64,000 nucleotides of DNA, taken from assembly GCA_013426755.1 (NCBI GenBank), contig AP019861.1, forward strand, positions 669,067 to 733,066, in the 5' to 3' direction. The notes beneath the pieces are model-generated. The model worked only from the letters and a program-made list of their open reading frames with translations, did not search any database and was not told where the DNA came from. Both the position numbers and the translations under genes were made by a program. Below are positions 46,030-56,403 of this stretch, piece by piece. How positions within the stretch are numbered: position 1 is the first letter of the stretch; each line of letters starts with the position of its first letter. The DNA comes from Spirochaetota bacterium (GTDB taxonomy: Bacteria > Spirochaetota > UBA12135 > COTS27).

Positions 46030-49000
46030 TCAATTATTTGTGACCATACTTGGAATAAATAAAGGTTGTGTATGAGAATTATTTTTAAGTCGTGGTGGTG
46101 CTGGGGATGGCGCGTTTTGTTTCATGAGTGCCCGTTTATAATCTATGGGCATGATTTTAATAAATTGTTCTGCTGTTGTTTCCCAATGTTTTAAGATAGT
46201 TTTTGCTTTGTTGCTTTGTGTGAGGTTTTTATGAACAGCAAGTTGTTTTTTTATGTAAAGCATGTCTTCTTCATTGAGGTCTTCGATTTGAATGCTGGCG
46301 GTATTAATAAGATCGGGAGTGGATCGCGCTGGCTTATAGATATAGGCAATACCCCCACTCATGCCTGCTGCAAAGTTTTTCTGGATGCTTCCTAAAATAA
46401 TGACGCGTCCACCAGTCATGTATTCACAGCCGTGGGCACCGACGTCTTCAATGACGACATGTGCCCCAGAGTTGCGAACACAGAACCGTTCTCCTGCTGA
46501 GCCGTTGATATAAGCCGTTCCGCTCGTTGCTCCGTAAAAGGCGACATTGCCAATGATGATATTATTTTCAGGTAGTAAGGTTGCTTGACGGGGAGGATAG
46601 ACAGCAATAGTCGATCCTGCGAGTCCTTTAGCGAAATAATCATTGGCTTCACCTTCTAGCTGGTAATGGATGCCTGCTATTGAAAATGCTGCGAAACTCT
46701 GTCCTGCACTTCCTTTGAGGTGAAATGTGATGCTGTTCTTTTTGAGTGGTTTTTCTCCTAAGTGATGCGTTAGTTTATGAGAAAGCAATGTTCCGAAGCT
46801 ACGTTCTGTGTTATTGATCGTTTTAGTAAAAACAAATTTAGGGGAGGGGGAGTGCTGCTGTTTTTTATGGGGAGGTGTGGGTTTCCATGTTTTTAGAGCA
46901 GGTTCTATTTTTTTAACAAATTCCCAATCACTAGATCGCTTAATGATCTTATCCTGTGCTAGCGAGCAGTATGCGGTGGTTTTAGCAGTGGGGGGATGAT
47001 TTTTTATATTTTTTATGATAGGCGGGTTGTCGCGATAAAGTAATTTGTTCCAATCAATAGTATGTGCTTTCCAGTGTTTTGTGGGGATGGGTTTAAGTTT
47101 ATCTGTACGACCAATCATTTCTGTTACGGTTTTAAAGCCCAGTTGTGCCATGATGGTTCTCAGTTCTTGTGCTAGAAAGCTAAATAACCGGATGGCGTGT
47201 TGTGCTTTGCCTGTGAAGAGGGCGCGGAGGTCTTCGCGTTGGGTAGCGATTCCGACAGGGCATGTGTTGAGGTGGCATTTTCGCATCATAATGCACCCTA
47301 GGGCGACTAGAGCAGCTGAGGCAACACCCCACTCTTCAGCGCCTAATAAAGCAGCAATAGCAATATCACGACCTGTTTTAATCTGTCCATCTGTTTGCAG
47401 CGTAACGCGACTTCGTAAATTGTTCTTAACGAGCGTCTGCTGGGTTTCACTGAGTCCTAATTCCCAAGGTAGCCCTGCGTGTTTGATAGAAGTAAGCGGT
47501 GAAGCACCTGTGCCACCATCAAAGCCAGCAATGACAACGTGATCTGCGTAGCCTTTTACGACTCCAGCGGCAATCGTTCCTACTCCTGTTGCAGAGACGA
47601 GTTTAACGCTAACTCTAGCTTGATTGTTAGCGGACTTGAGGTCGTAAATGAGCTGGGCAAGGTCTTCTATAGAGTAAATGTCGTGATGGGGTGGTGGTGA
47701 AATGAGCCCTACACCTGGCGTTGAATGTCTTACGCGTGCGATAGTCACGTCGACTTTGTGGGCTGGGAGTTGTCCGCCTTCACCTGGTTTAGCCCCTTGG
47801 GCTATTTTGATTTGAAGTTCATTAGCGTTTGTTAAATAGAGCGGTGTGACGCCAAAACGTCCTGAGGCGATTTGTTTGATTGCTGAGCGAATAGAAGCGC
47901 CTGAGGGTAGAGGATGGTAGCGTATGGGGTCTTCTCCGCCTTCACCTGTGTTGCTTTTACCGCCTATTGTGTTCATAGCGAGTGCTAACGTGGTGTGGGC
48001 TTCCCATGAAATAGAACCGTAGGACATGGCTCCTGTTGCGAACCGTTTCATGATCTCAGTCTCGCTTTCTACTTCATCGATGGAAATGCTTTGATTGGGA
48101 GTAGAGGTATCAAAGTCTAGTAATCCGCGCAATGTGAAATGGCTAGTTTGTTGGTTATTGACCATTTCGGCGTAGGCTTGATAGGCTGTGTGATCATGGG
48201 TGCGGACGGCTTTTTGGAGGTTGTGAATGATCATAGGTGCGAAGAGATGTTTTTCACCCCGTTGCCGCCACAGATACTGTCCGCCAAGTTCAAGGACAAA
48301 CTGATCGGGCGTTTTTCCTTTAGCAGGAGAGCGCTTATAAGCTTGGCTGTGGCGTAGCAGCGTTTCTTGTTCGATCTCTTTTAACCCAATGCCGCCCATG
48401 CGTGAAATGGTCCCCGTAAAATGCTCATCGATGAGCTCTTTAGCGATGCCAACAGCTTCGAAGAGTTGTGATCCTATGTAGGACCTGATAGTTGAGATGC
48501 CCATTTTAGAAATGACTTTGAGCAGTCCTTTATTGACGGCAGCGATGTAATTTTTCTCAGCTTGAGCGTAAGTGATTTTGGAGGTGGCGTGTGGCTGCTC
48601 ACTGGAAATGATATTTTCTGCTAGAATAATGCGAATCGTATCTAGTGCTGTGTAGGGACAGATGGCGTTAGCACCAAAGCCTAATAGAACAGCGAAGTGA
48701 TGGACTTCGCGTACACCACCACTCTCTACGACAAGGGAAACCTGCGATCGTTTGCCACGGCGGACGAGATAATGGTGAACGGAACTTACGGCTAGCAGGG
48801 AAGGGATGGGGGGATGGAGCGAGTCCATGTAGCGATCGCTTAGCAAAATGATCTTATATCCATCATCGATCGCCTCTTCAGCGTCGCGCTGTAAACGAGT
48901 GAGTGCTTGTGCGAGTTTTTTTCCGCGTTTTTTGTCATTGGCGTCGTATTTGAATAAGGTATGGAGTGTTTTGGCTTGAAAGTTCGATTCATCGATCCAC

Positions 49001-50916
49001 CTTAGTTTTTCTATTTGTGAATAGGTGAGGATCGGATGAGGAAGTTCAATGACGTGAGCGTGATCTTTAGTTGCATTCAGTAAATTAGCCTGCGGACCAA
49101 TAAACGTGAGAAGGGACATGAAGGAATTTTCACGAATAGAGTCAATGGGCGGATTGGTGACTTGTGCGAATAATTGGTAAAAATAATTGAAGAGGTTGTG
49201 CGCCTGGTCTGAGAGAACGGCTAGGGGTGTATCGCTACCCATTGATCCGACGGGTTCTGCACCGCTAAAGATCATCGGTGAAAGAATGACACGAAGTTCT
49301 TCTTCACTGTACCCGAAGGCTATTTGGCGTTTGCGTGTTCTGTCGAGGGGTGGTTGGCGTTTGAGGTTGGGTTGCGTAACATTTTTTAGTGGAATTTTGC
49401 GTTTCAGCCATTCTCCATAGGGAGCGTTATGTACTATTTTTTCTTTGATTTCGTTATCGTTGTAGATTTGTTTAGTTTTTAAGTCGGCGAGCAGCATTTT
49501 ACCTGGTTCGAGCCGTCCTTTTTTTACAATATCTGTATCGGGTCGTCTTAAAATTCCAGTTTCTGACCCTAAGACGAGGACACCATCTTTGTAAATCGTA
49601 TAGCGTGCAGGACGGAGGCCATTTCTATCGAGAATCCCGCCAATATAACGTATGCCATCGGTCACACATAAAGCAGCAGGTCCATCCCAAGGTTCCATAA
49701 AAGTGGCATGATATTCAAAAAAGTTACGGTGTTCGCTGGGTAATGTGGGGTCTTGTTCCCAAGCTTCAGGCATTAACATCATAAGAGCATGTGGTAGTGA
49801 CCGTCCTGTGACGAGAAGTAATTCTAAAGCATTGTCTAGACAGGCTGAGTCTGAGGCTGTTCGGTCTATAAGCGGGAGAATTGCTTTCATGTCTTTGGGG
49901 GATATGAATTGGCTCTCAAATTCAGAATTACGCGCCCGCATCCAGTTGACATTGCCTCTTAGGGTATTGATTTCTCCATTATGTGCTAGGTGACGATAGG
50001 GATGGGCAAGCGGCCAGCTTGGAAATGTGTTTGTTGAGAAACGACTGTGAAAAATCACATAGGGCGAAGCTAAGGTTTTATCGCTGAGGTCTATGAAATA
50101 GCGCTGCAGTTGATATGGAATAAGTTGTCCTTTGTATATGATACGGTTTGCTGAGAGGGAAATGATTGCAAATGGTTCGAGCACACTAGGTTTTTCTTTG
50201 AATGCCGGTAAAGTTGGAATGGTCAATTCAATAATACGCCGTACTATAAATAACATTCTCTCAAAGTCTAGATCAGTTTCAGGTGCAGTGAGATGATCGG
50301 GTCTTGCTATGAATAATTGTTCGATGACGGGTTCTCTGAGTTTAGCTGAGACACCTAGGGAGCTATTGTCCGTAGGGACTGGGCGCCAGCCTAAGAGGGT
50401 TAGATTGCGTTTGGCTATGATCTTTTCAATGGTCTTTTTGATAAGGGAACGAGCGCTTGTAGCTTGGGGGAGGAAGCATTGCCCGATGCCGTATGAAGAC
50501 TCTGCTCCTAGGCGAATGTTATGTGAGGCGGTTTCTTTTTTTAAGAATTGGTGTGGGACTTTGAATAAGATTCCTGCGCCATCGCCTGAGTTTTTTTCTG
50601 ATCCTACGGCGCCTCTGTGATTTAAGTTATTGAGACATTCGATGCCGTCTTTGATGAGGGCATGTGAGCTGATATTGTGTGTGTGGCAGATCAGACCTGT
50701 TCCGCATGCATCGTGTTCGAAGGTTGGATGATACATGCCTGGTGCATCATCTTGAGTGGTTGGACTGCTTGGAAGTTTTTTCTTAGGCTCTTTTTTCAGT
50801 AATGTAGCGGAATTGGCATGAAAAGTAGGTCTAATCGTAGTATGGGGTGTGCTTTTTAGCGAGCGTCCGTTATACGTGGGCAGTGAAGTAGGGGATTTTG
50901 AGGTCTTTAAATTCAT
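46030..50916 (-). CDS. gltB: Glutamate synthase, large subunit
   Basis: GltB makes two glutamates from glutamine and 2-oxoglutarate. The 1628 residues comprise, in order, a class II glutamine amidotransferase whose nucleophile is Cys71 (HDACGTGL), a central domain, the FMN-binding synthase domain, and a C-terminal beta-helix. The synthase domain includes GEGGEDPIRYHPLPSGASIRS, GGTGASPLTS and the 3Fe-4S cysteines CIMMRKCHLNTCPVG. The helix has repeated glycine motifs such as GNVAFYGATSGTAYINGSAGERF. A 70-residue Thr/Ser/Pro/Lys-rich N-terminus must be removed to expose Cys71; that is longer than the roughly 40-residue propeptides I know. Lys/Pro/His inserts occur around 1290-1370. It is co-directional with gltD. 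Confidence 0.96.
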   Translation of the reverse strand: MNLKTSKSPTSLPTYNGRSLKSTPHTTIRPTFHANSATLLKKEPKKKLPSSPTTQDDAPGMYHPTFEHDACGTGLICHTHNISSHALIKDGIECLNNLNHRGAVGSEKNSGDGAGILFKVPHQFLKKETASHNIRLGAESSYGIGQCFLPQATSARSLIKKTIEKIIAKRNLTLLGWRPVPTDNSSLGVSAKLREPVIEQLFIARPDHLTAPETDLDFERMLFIVRRIIELTIPTLPAFKEKPSVLEPFAIISLSANRIIYKGQLIPYQLQRYFIDLSDKTLASPYVIFHSRFSTNTFPSWPLAHPYRHLAHNGEINTLRGNVNWMRARNSEFESQFISPKDMKAILPLIDRTASDSACLDNALELLLVTGRSLPHALMMLMPEAWEQDPTLPSEHRNFFEYHATFMEPWDGPAALCVTDGIRYIGGILDRNGLRPARYTIYKDGVLVLGSETGILRRPDTDIVKKGRLEPGKMLLADLKTKQIYNDNEIKEKIVHNAPYGEWLKRKIPLKNVTQPNLKRQPPLDRTRKRQIAFGYSEEELRVILSPMIFSGAEPVGSMGSDTPLAVLSDQAHNLFNYFYQLFAQVTNPPIDSIRENSFMSLLTFIGPQANLLNATKDHAHVIELPHPILTYSQIEKLRWIDESNFQAKTLHTLFKYDANDKKRGKKLAQALTRLQRDAEEAIDDGYKIILLSDRYMDSLHPPIPSLLAVSSVHHYLVRRGKRSQVSLVVESGGVREVHHFAVLLGFGANAICPYTALDTIRIILAENIISSEQPHATSKITYAQAEKNYIAAVNKGLLKVISKMGISTIRSYIGSQLFEAVGIAKELIDEHFTGTISRMGGIGLKEIEQETLLRHSQAYKRSPAKGKTPDQFVLELGGQYLWRQRGEKHLFAPMIIHNLQKAVRTHDHTAYQAYAEMVNNQQTSHFTLRGLLDFDTSTPNQSISIDEVESETEIMKRFATGAMSYGSISWEAHTTLALAMNTIGGKSNTGEGGEDPIRYHPLPSGASIRSAIKQIASGRFGVTPLYLTNANELQIKIAQGAKPGEGGQLPAHKVDVTIARVRHSTPGVGLISPPPHHDIYSIEDLAQLIYDLKSANNQARVSVKLVSATGVGTIAAGVVKGYADHVVIAGFDGGTGASPLTSIKHAGLPWELGLSETQQTLVKNNLRSRVTLQTDGQIKTGRDIAIAALLGAEEWGVASAALVALGCIMMRKCHLNTCPVGIATQREDLRALFTGKAQHAIRLFSFLAQELRTIMAQLGFKTVTEMIGRTDKLKPIPTKHWKAHTIDWNKLLYRDNPPIIKNIKNHPPTAKTTAYCSLAQDKIIKRSSDWEFVKKIEPALKTWKPTPPHKKQQHSPSPKFVFTKTINNTERSFGTLLSHKLTHHLGEKPLKKNSITFHLKGSAGQSFAAFSIAGIHYQLEGEANDYFAKGLAGSTIAVYPPRQATLLPENNIIIGNVAFYGATSGTAYINGSAGERFCVRNSGAHVVIEDVGAHGCEYMTGGRVIILGSIQKNFAAGMSGGIAYIYKPARSTPDLINTASIQIEDLNEEDMLYIKKQLAVHKNLTQSNKAKTILKHWETTAEQFIKIMPIDYKRALMKQNAPSPAPPRLKNNSHTQPLFIPSMVTNN

Positions 50917-52288
50917 AGAAATTTAGCATAAAATGAGTGAATTCATAATAGAAAACTAATCATTGTATCATGGGTGGTTAACAAATTTAACGAATAAACG
51001 TCTGTATAGGGTAGATCAGACACATGTTAAACGGAGCGTTAAAAAATAGCCATCATAAAAAGAACTGCTAACAACAGTCTCATACCTTAATTTTATTATT
51101 CTCCTTAAAAGTATTATGGGTTTTAAAAAATTGAAATAAATTTGAACCTATTCTTCCTACATTAATAATATAGCATGCAAACAATATTTTTATTACTTTT
51201 TTGGCATGATTTCTAGATTATTGAATAATTTCTAGATTGTTGGGGGTAAATTATGGATAGAGAGTAGCTATGTTAAGGTTTTAATCGAGCAACTTCAAAT
51301 CGAGTAACTTCATTTTAATCAGGGACTTCTCATGCGGCATGATAATTTCTTTATGTTATAATTCTGTTATTATACTATTTTTGTTATGTTATTCTGTTAT
51401 GCTATCAGTTAATCAATTACGTAGCAGTATATCTCTATTATATTTAGTATTTGAATCGTTTTTATTGACTGCGTAGCCTGATTATTTGCGAGTGATATTG
51501 GTTTTATTGGTTTTTTAGAGCAATCTAAAAAATATCTTTAACAGTTGGTAGTTATATAGTAGTATATAATTGTAGAGTAGTGTAGTAATATCAAGTAGTT
51601 TTATAGGTATTTAAATGGTTTTATCAGTATAAATGAATACAATATGGGTGTAATGACTTGTAGCAATGGCACAATGTTACAATGCTATAATGCCACGATG
51701 TATTTACTAGTGGTCAGTGGTAGGTTAATAGTAGGTTAATGGTACAAAGCATAACACATTTGCTAGTGGTCATATCAATGGTATCTGGTAAGCGACTCAA
51801 TGGTATTCATGCTAAAAATGATAGCAGATAGGGTGTCATCGTTTTTTTAACGGCTAGGGTAAGATTAAGATTAAGGGTATACTTGATTAGAGTACAATTA
51901 AGGGGAGCAAGTAAGATTAAGGGTGCAATTAGGACTAGATATTAGGACTAAATAGTTAGAAATGGGACTGAATGGTTAGAGATGAAATGGTTAAAAAGTA
52001 AGATCAAATGGTTAAGAAGTGTTAAATTTTTTTGATAGAAAGTAGTTATTAACAGTAAAACCATCAATTTATAAGTATCAATGTATAAGCACCCATGTAT
52101 AAGCACCCATGTATAAGCATCAATGTATAAGCACCCATGTATAAACATCAATGTATAAACATCAATTTATAAGCACCCATGAGCACCAATATATAAGCAC
52201 CCATGTATAAAATCAAGCAATCTGCCCTAGTTCAACATAGTAATTAGCAGAATAATGAATAATAAATAATGAATAGCAGAATAATCTT
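50917..52288. other. 1.37-kb divergent non-coding region between gltB and the PPIase gene
   Basis: No gene is seen. On the minus strand TGATACAAT (about 50962-50970) may be the gltB -10. At 51240-51330 cgagcaacttcaaat/cgagtaacttc words repeat. At 51655-51790 words with aatgg...aatgctataatgcc and tagtggtcagtggtagg repeat loosely. At 51850-52030 there are runs of gattaagattaaggg and aaatggttagaaatgg. At 52063-52214 lies a 14-bp array, listed separately. Confidence 0.55.
52063..52214. repeat. 14-bp tandem repeat, about eleven copies
   Basis: Units of the two types atcaatgtataagc and acccatgtataagc are mixed along 52063-52214, with one unit shortened to 10 bp near 52175. The array ends 75 bp before the cyclophilin-FKBP gene. 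Confidence 0.93.
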
Positions 52289-53326
52289 ATGAAAGCAATA
52301 ATTTATAAACTACGAATAAGTTTGACTTTGATACTAGCGATAGTATTTACTGGAGGAATAGCGCCTGTGAGTGCGATCAATACAAAAAACTTGAAAGCTG
52401 GGCTTTATGCCCTCTTAGAAACAACTAAGGGTGAGATTCTACTCTTGTTAGAGCATGAAAAAACTCCATTGACGGTAGCCAATTTTGTTGGGCTCATCGA
52501 GGGAACGAAGAAATCTAACATAGCGTCAGGAAAACCATTTTACAATGGGTTAAAATTTCATCGTGTTATCGATGATTTCATGATCCAAGGTGGGGACCCT
52601 AAGGGAAATGGCACAGGAGGTCCTGGTTATGCCTTTGAAGACGAATTTCATCCTACTCTCAAGCATAATGCAGGGGGAATTTTATCTATGGCCAATTCTG
52701 GTCCTGATTCTAATGGCAGTCAATTTTTTATTACACACAAAGAAACACCATGGCTGGACAATAAACACTCTGTATTCGGTCGTGTCGTAGAAGGAATGGA
52801 CGTTGTCAATAAAATCAAAAAAGACGACGTTATCAAAAAGGCTTCTATTATTCGTAAGGGTGGAGCTGTTAAAAATTATATTGCGAATGAAGAGTTTTTT
52901 CAGCAACTTCGTAAAAACAATCAAAAAAAGCAAAAAAATCAAAGCAAAACGCTAATAGCCTCTTTTTTTAAAGAACAAAGGGCACTTGGTCGGAAATTTA
53001 AAAGTGAAGACAATGTTTTTTATGCTATTGTAAAGAAAGGGAAGGGCGCAGCAACGCCTAAACGTGGCGATAAAGTTAAATTGCACTACAAAGGTAGTTT
53101 CCTAGATGGAATGGTCTTCGATAGTTCTTATAAACGCGGTGAGCCTGTAGAATTCCCACTTACTGGAAAGCTAATTCGTGGTTTTGAAGAAAGTATTTTA
53201 AAAATGAAAAAAGGCGAGAAACGAATAGCTGTCATCCCGCCCGAATTAGGGTATGGTAAAGCAGGAGCAGGGCCTATACCTCCTAATACGACGCTTGTAT
53301 TTGAGATTGAAGTTATCAATTTTTAA
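52289..53326 (+). CDS. Exported cyclophilin-FKBP fusion peptidyl-prolyl isomerase
   Basis: Two unrelated prolyl-isomerase folds lie in one periplasmic protein. The 345 residues have a signal peptide (1-29, ending PVSA). A cyclophilin domain (about 38-195) has [14 protein letters not shown] (90-103), SQFFITH (144-150) and KHSVFGRV. A Lys/Gln-rich helical linker covers about 200-240. An FKBP domain (about 258-345) has [48 protein letters not shown] and [16 protein letters not shown]. Catalytic residues of both domains appear intact, so both should be active. Such dual-family immunophilins are known from a few microbes. Confidence 0.95.
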   Translation: MKAIIYKLRISLTLILAIVFTGGIAPVSAINTKNLKAGLYALLETTKGEILLLLEHEKTPLTVANFVGLIEGTKKSNIASGKPFYNGLKFHRVIDDFMIQGGDPKGNGTGGPGYAFEDEFHPTLKHNAGGILSMANSGPDSNGSQFFITHKETPWLDNKHSVFGRVVEGMDVVNKIKKDDVIKKASIIRKGGAVKNYIANEEFFQQLRKNNQKKQKNQSKTLIASFFKEQRALGRKFKSEDNVFYAIVKKGKGAATPKRGDKVKLHYKGSFLDGMVFDSSYKRGEPVEFPLTGKLIRGFEESILKMKKGEKRIAVIPPELGYGKAGAGPIPPNTTLVFEIEVINF

Positions 53327-53697
53327 GGTGGATTTAGCTTCTATTTCGCTATGATTTGCGGTGCAGTATTTTGCTAATTGAGAATTACTTGAGGATTACT
53401 TGGAAATTGCATAGAAATTGCACGGGAACTGCAAGGAAATTGTATGGAAACTGCATGAAAATTGCAGCCAGATTTTGTTGGGATCAAAGGTTAGGGGCTT
53501 CGATTAAAACAATTGAAATAATTGAAACGGCTAAAGTAAAGTTGCTAAAGTAAAGTTGTAGAGTTCGGTAAAGAAGTGATCTAGATGGGTTATTTGAAGG
53601 AGCAGTTTATTTAAAGTGAATTGGATAAGGAAGTGATCTGGATGGGGTTATTTGAAGGAGCGGCTTATGAATGTGAGTTTGGACCTAAGATTTGTAG
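53327..53697. other. Gap before the ManA-like gene, with repeats and a leader ORF
   Basis: These 371 bp contain a run of 11-12-bp units of the type ggaaattgcatg at about 53399-53468. They also contain a direct repeat of about 40 bp (53570-53611 and 53627-53667) with the core gttatttgaaggagc. The second copy supplies a Shine-Dalgarno and ATG for a short leader ORF described separately. Confidence 0.65.
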
Positions 53698-53705
53698 ATG
53701 AATAG
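53667..53705 (+). CDS. Possible 12-codon leader ORF overlapping the ManA-like start
   Basis: AAGGAG at 53655-53660 lies six bases before an ATG at 53667, the best Shine-Dalgarno in this part of the window. The ORF encodes MNVSLDLRFVDE and stops at TAG 53703-53705. It overlaps the first eight bases of the ManA-like frame (ATG 53698), which itself has no ribosome-binding site. Translational coupling is a reasonable reading, but such a short ORF may be chance. Confidence 0.4.
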   Translation: MNVSLDLRFVDE

Positions 53706-56403
53706 AGTTCTAGCAGCTTCTACGCCTTGTTCTATTGTCTGTCTAGACGGATTTTCAGACGCTTTTTATGAACTTCTTGTTACGACAGCTCGAGAAGTTT
53801 CTGCTAGCAATATTTCTGGATCAAGTGACAAAACAGAAGAAATTGCGTACTGGAAACGCTATATTGCTAAACAATTAGTTTTTTCTCCGCGTTCTTTAGA
53901 TTCTTTCACATCCACATCAATAGTGGGTGCTGCCCGAAATGGCAAGGCGTATAAAATTACTTTTCCTGTAGCTTTTTCTCAGGAAGTGTTAAAAGACCTG
54001 CGGAAGAAATTGCTCGATCTCGGCCAACAAGCTATTTTACAAGCTGTCAAACCGCATATAAAAAGAGAATCCAACGCAGCAGAGGACATTAAACAAGTTT
54101 ACAAGAGCGGTGGTGTAAAAAATGCATTAAATCTACTGAATCCATTAAATGAACACTGGGCAGCTATTGACGGGAGAGAGGATTATTTAGCAGAAACGTC
54201 GTTCTCGACAGCAGCATCTCATGTGGCTATGAAAGACCCGCAAAGACAATCTTTCATAGAACGTGGTAGTCCTATAGAAAGTGGCGTTCATATGGAACGT
54301 GGCGGTCCTAATGACCAGCAGATAGAACGCAATGGAATTGGTTTATTTGTGACATTACCGCTTATTGATTATGATGATAATCAATTGACTTGTATGGCGT
54401 TTAGTATGATAACGTCACTTCGTCCTAATTTGCATGCGGCTAACGGAAGTGATACTGCTGTATTGCCTTATCAAATATCTGAATTGGGTTTGTTTAGTGG
54501 GGCACCCCTTTTTGCTGCACGTGTGAAAAATTTAGAACAATATTGCATGTGCAGTACTTTATCGACGAGTTCGCTTCGAACGTGGTATCAATTGGTCACA
54601 CGACTTCACAGCCGAATGGATGAAGACACTTCATCGCTAGCTAGGTTTGAAGGAGAGGCTGAAAAAGCTAAATATATTGAAAAGGCTGAGAAAACTAGAA
54701 CAATTGGAAAAGGTGCTGCGTGCAATGAAAAATTTACGCTTTCATGGGCTATGCTAAAAAGTGTCCAGCGGCAATTGGCTAATCATTACAAGGGTTGTTG
54801 TTATAATGGAAGATTGGGAGGTGTTCTTAAAGCTGTTCATGTGAAAAAGCCTTGGGGGAAAGAGATTTGGTATACGGGAATTGAGAAGCGAGGGGTATCT
54901 CTTTTAGGTGGATTGTCTGATCAGGGCACGGTGGAACAATTCATGCCCATTTCTCGTATTATGGACGCTTCTTATTTATTGAAGCCGCTTGTCTCAATTG
55001 CCTTTAAGAATCCTGATAAAGACCCTATTCTTCTTAAAGTACTTGATCCCCTACCGGATAAAGATTATGGCGATCTTTACTATGAATTACATCAAAAAAA
55101 ACGCGAAGTTTATGCGATCTCCAATATTCATCCTGACGCTCAGTTCCATCATGAAATGTTTAACAGACCCCCAATGTCTATCCCATCTGTCAAAAAACGT
55201 GATGAAATAGCAGAAGACAAGAATTTTGATAGTTCGGATGATGCGGATAATTTAGATAATGAAAGGTTAGCTGCTGAAAAGCGGGGGGCTATTCGCTTAG
55301 GTTTCAATGTTGAGAAGCGGAGGCAGTATAAAACGTTTGCAGCATTCAAAACAGCTTTTAGGGAAGCGATTGCAAGTTATCGTAAAATTAGGCTAAGCAT
55401 TGACAACCAGCTAGATAAAAAGCGGCTAGAATACGGTTTTCCTCTCAATGCTGAAGTTTCACCTGCTGAATTAAAAAAATGGATGGCAAGCATTCCAATT
55501 GAATTGCAGGATGAAGAAAAGAAAAAGCGTGCGGAGATGGAGAGTTTTTCTGCCTTGATTCCTGTTGCTGTGGGCGATACGATTGTCATTCCCCCTGGTG
55601 TTCCACATTCGCTGCAGCACGGTGTTCGTGCAGTAGAATTTCAAACACCCCATTATGAACGACTTATTATTTCATTTATTCAGAAAACGCTCACACAAGC
55701 CAATTGGGATACGGATGCTGCGTTTGCGTTATTTGACGAGACGCATATCGAAGCGGTTATGGAAAAAGTGTGTACTTCTGTTTCTGGGGGTTCATTGGCA
55801 CGGTTTGTGAAAGAACAGGGAGATCATCAAAATTCCTCGTGTGCAGAACCGCTTTTATGTGATAAAAACCTAGCGCGCTCAACTGGATCGTTAGCAAGTC
55901 CTCAAAATACTTCTCAAGCCCCTATATTATCGCATTCGCACGTGGATCTAACTGAGCACAAAAAGAGAAAACAGGGCAAGCAAAATACCAGTGTCATAGC
56001 CGATTTTCCTAATTTTACGGTATTTAAAACGATTATTCCTCCTCAGAGTGGAATCATTGAAGTATGTGAAGACGATTATCTTTTATTATATGTATTGAAA
56101 GGAGATGTCGTTCTTTCTTTTGGGTTGGGCGCTGCGGGGAGTAAAAGCCATCTTGATTTAGAAGCTTATGCTGGTAAAAACCTCCATTCCAAGCAGAATC
56201 TTGCCCTTCGGAACAATAAGTTACCTAATAAAGTTACTCTGGACGCTATGAATTCTAATAAAGATAAAACGGTCTTTGAGCTTAGCAGTGAGCAGGCATT
56301 TTGTGTATTTAGTGGGGCAGAAGAGATTATGATAGAAAATTTATACTTTCAAACGGAAGCAATCTATCTGAAAGCTGTTCCTAAGCATGAAAGCACGTCA
56401 TAG
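53698..56403 (+). CDS. Very large mannose-6-phosphate isomerase-like cupin protein
   Basis: Type I phosphomannose isomerases are zinc cupins that interconvert mannose-6-P and fructose-6-P. This 901-residue protein has related motifs. KKPWGKEIWYTG (383-394) resembles the N-terminal KPWG motif. GDLYYELHQKKREVYAI (about 454-470) resembles a zinc site, and VIPPGVPHSLQHG...VEFQTPHYERL (about 631-656) resembles the distal His/Glu site. Around these lie a long N-terminal domain (1-370), a helical charged insert (about 500-615) and a second cupin-like C-terminal part (768-890). Ordinary ManA has 300-450 residues. Substrate is uncertain; it could be a sugar-phosphate isomerase or a regulatory relative. 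Confidence 0.55.
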   Translation: MNRVLAASTPCSIVCLDGFSDAFYELLVTTAREVSASNISGSSDKTEEIAYWKRYIAKQLVFSPRSLDSFTSTSIVGAARNGKAYKITFPVAFSQEVLKDLRKKLLDLGQQAILQAVKPHIKRESNAAEDIKQVYKSGGVKNALNLLNPLNEHWAAIDGREDYLAETSFSTAASHVAMKDPQRQSFIERGSPIESGVHMERGGPNDQQIERNGIGLFVTLPLIDYDDNQLTCMAFSMITSLRPNLHAANGSDTAVLPYQISELGLFSGAPLFAARVKNLEQYCMCSTLSTSSLRTWYQLVTRLHSRMDEDTSSLARFEGEAEKAKYIEKAEKTRTIGKGAACNEKFTLSWAMLKSVQRQLANHYKGCCYNGRLGGVLKAVHVKKPWGKEIWYTGIEKRGVSLLGGLSDQGTVEQFMPISRIMDASYLLKPLVSIAFKNPDKDPILLKVLDPLPDKDYGDLYYELHQKKREVYAISNIHPDAQFHHEMFNRPPMSIPSVKKRDEIAEDKNFDSSDDADNLDNERLAAEKRGAIRLGFNVEKRRQYKTFAAFKTAFREAIASYRKIRLSIDNQLDKKRLEYGFPLNAEVSPAELKKWMASIPIELQDEEKKKRAEMESFSALIPVAVGDTIVIPPGVPHSLQHGVRAVEFQTPHYERLIISFIQKTLTQANWDTDAAFALFDETHIEAVMEKVCTSVSGGSLARFVKEQGDHQNSSCAEPLLCDKNLARSTGSLASPQNTSQAPILSHSHVDLTEHKKRKQGKQNTSVIADFPNFTVFKTIIPPQSGIIEVCEDDYLLLYVLKGDVVLSFGLGAAGSKSHLDLEAYAGKNLHSKQNLALRNNKLPNKVTLDAMNSNKDKTVFELSSEQAFCVFSGAEEIMIENLYFQTEAIYLKAVPKHESTS

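Noticed and set aside
46416..50620. Several open frames inside gltB on both strands
   Set aside because: All lie within the conserved glutamate synthase frame and show no family features.
51948..52151. Small minus-strand frame over the 14-bp repeats before the PPIase gene
   Set aside because: Its sequence is only the translated repeat, with no start signal or conservation.
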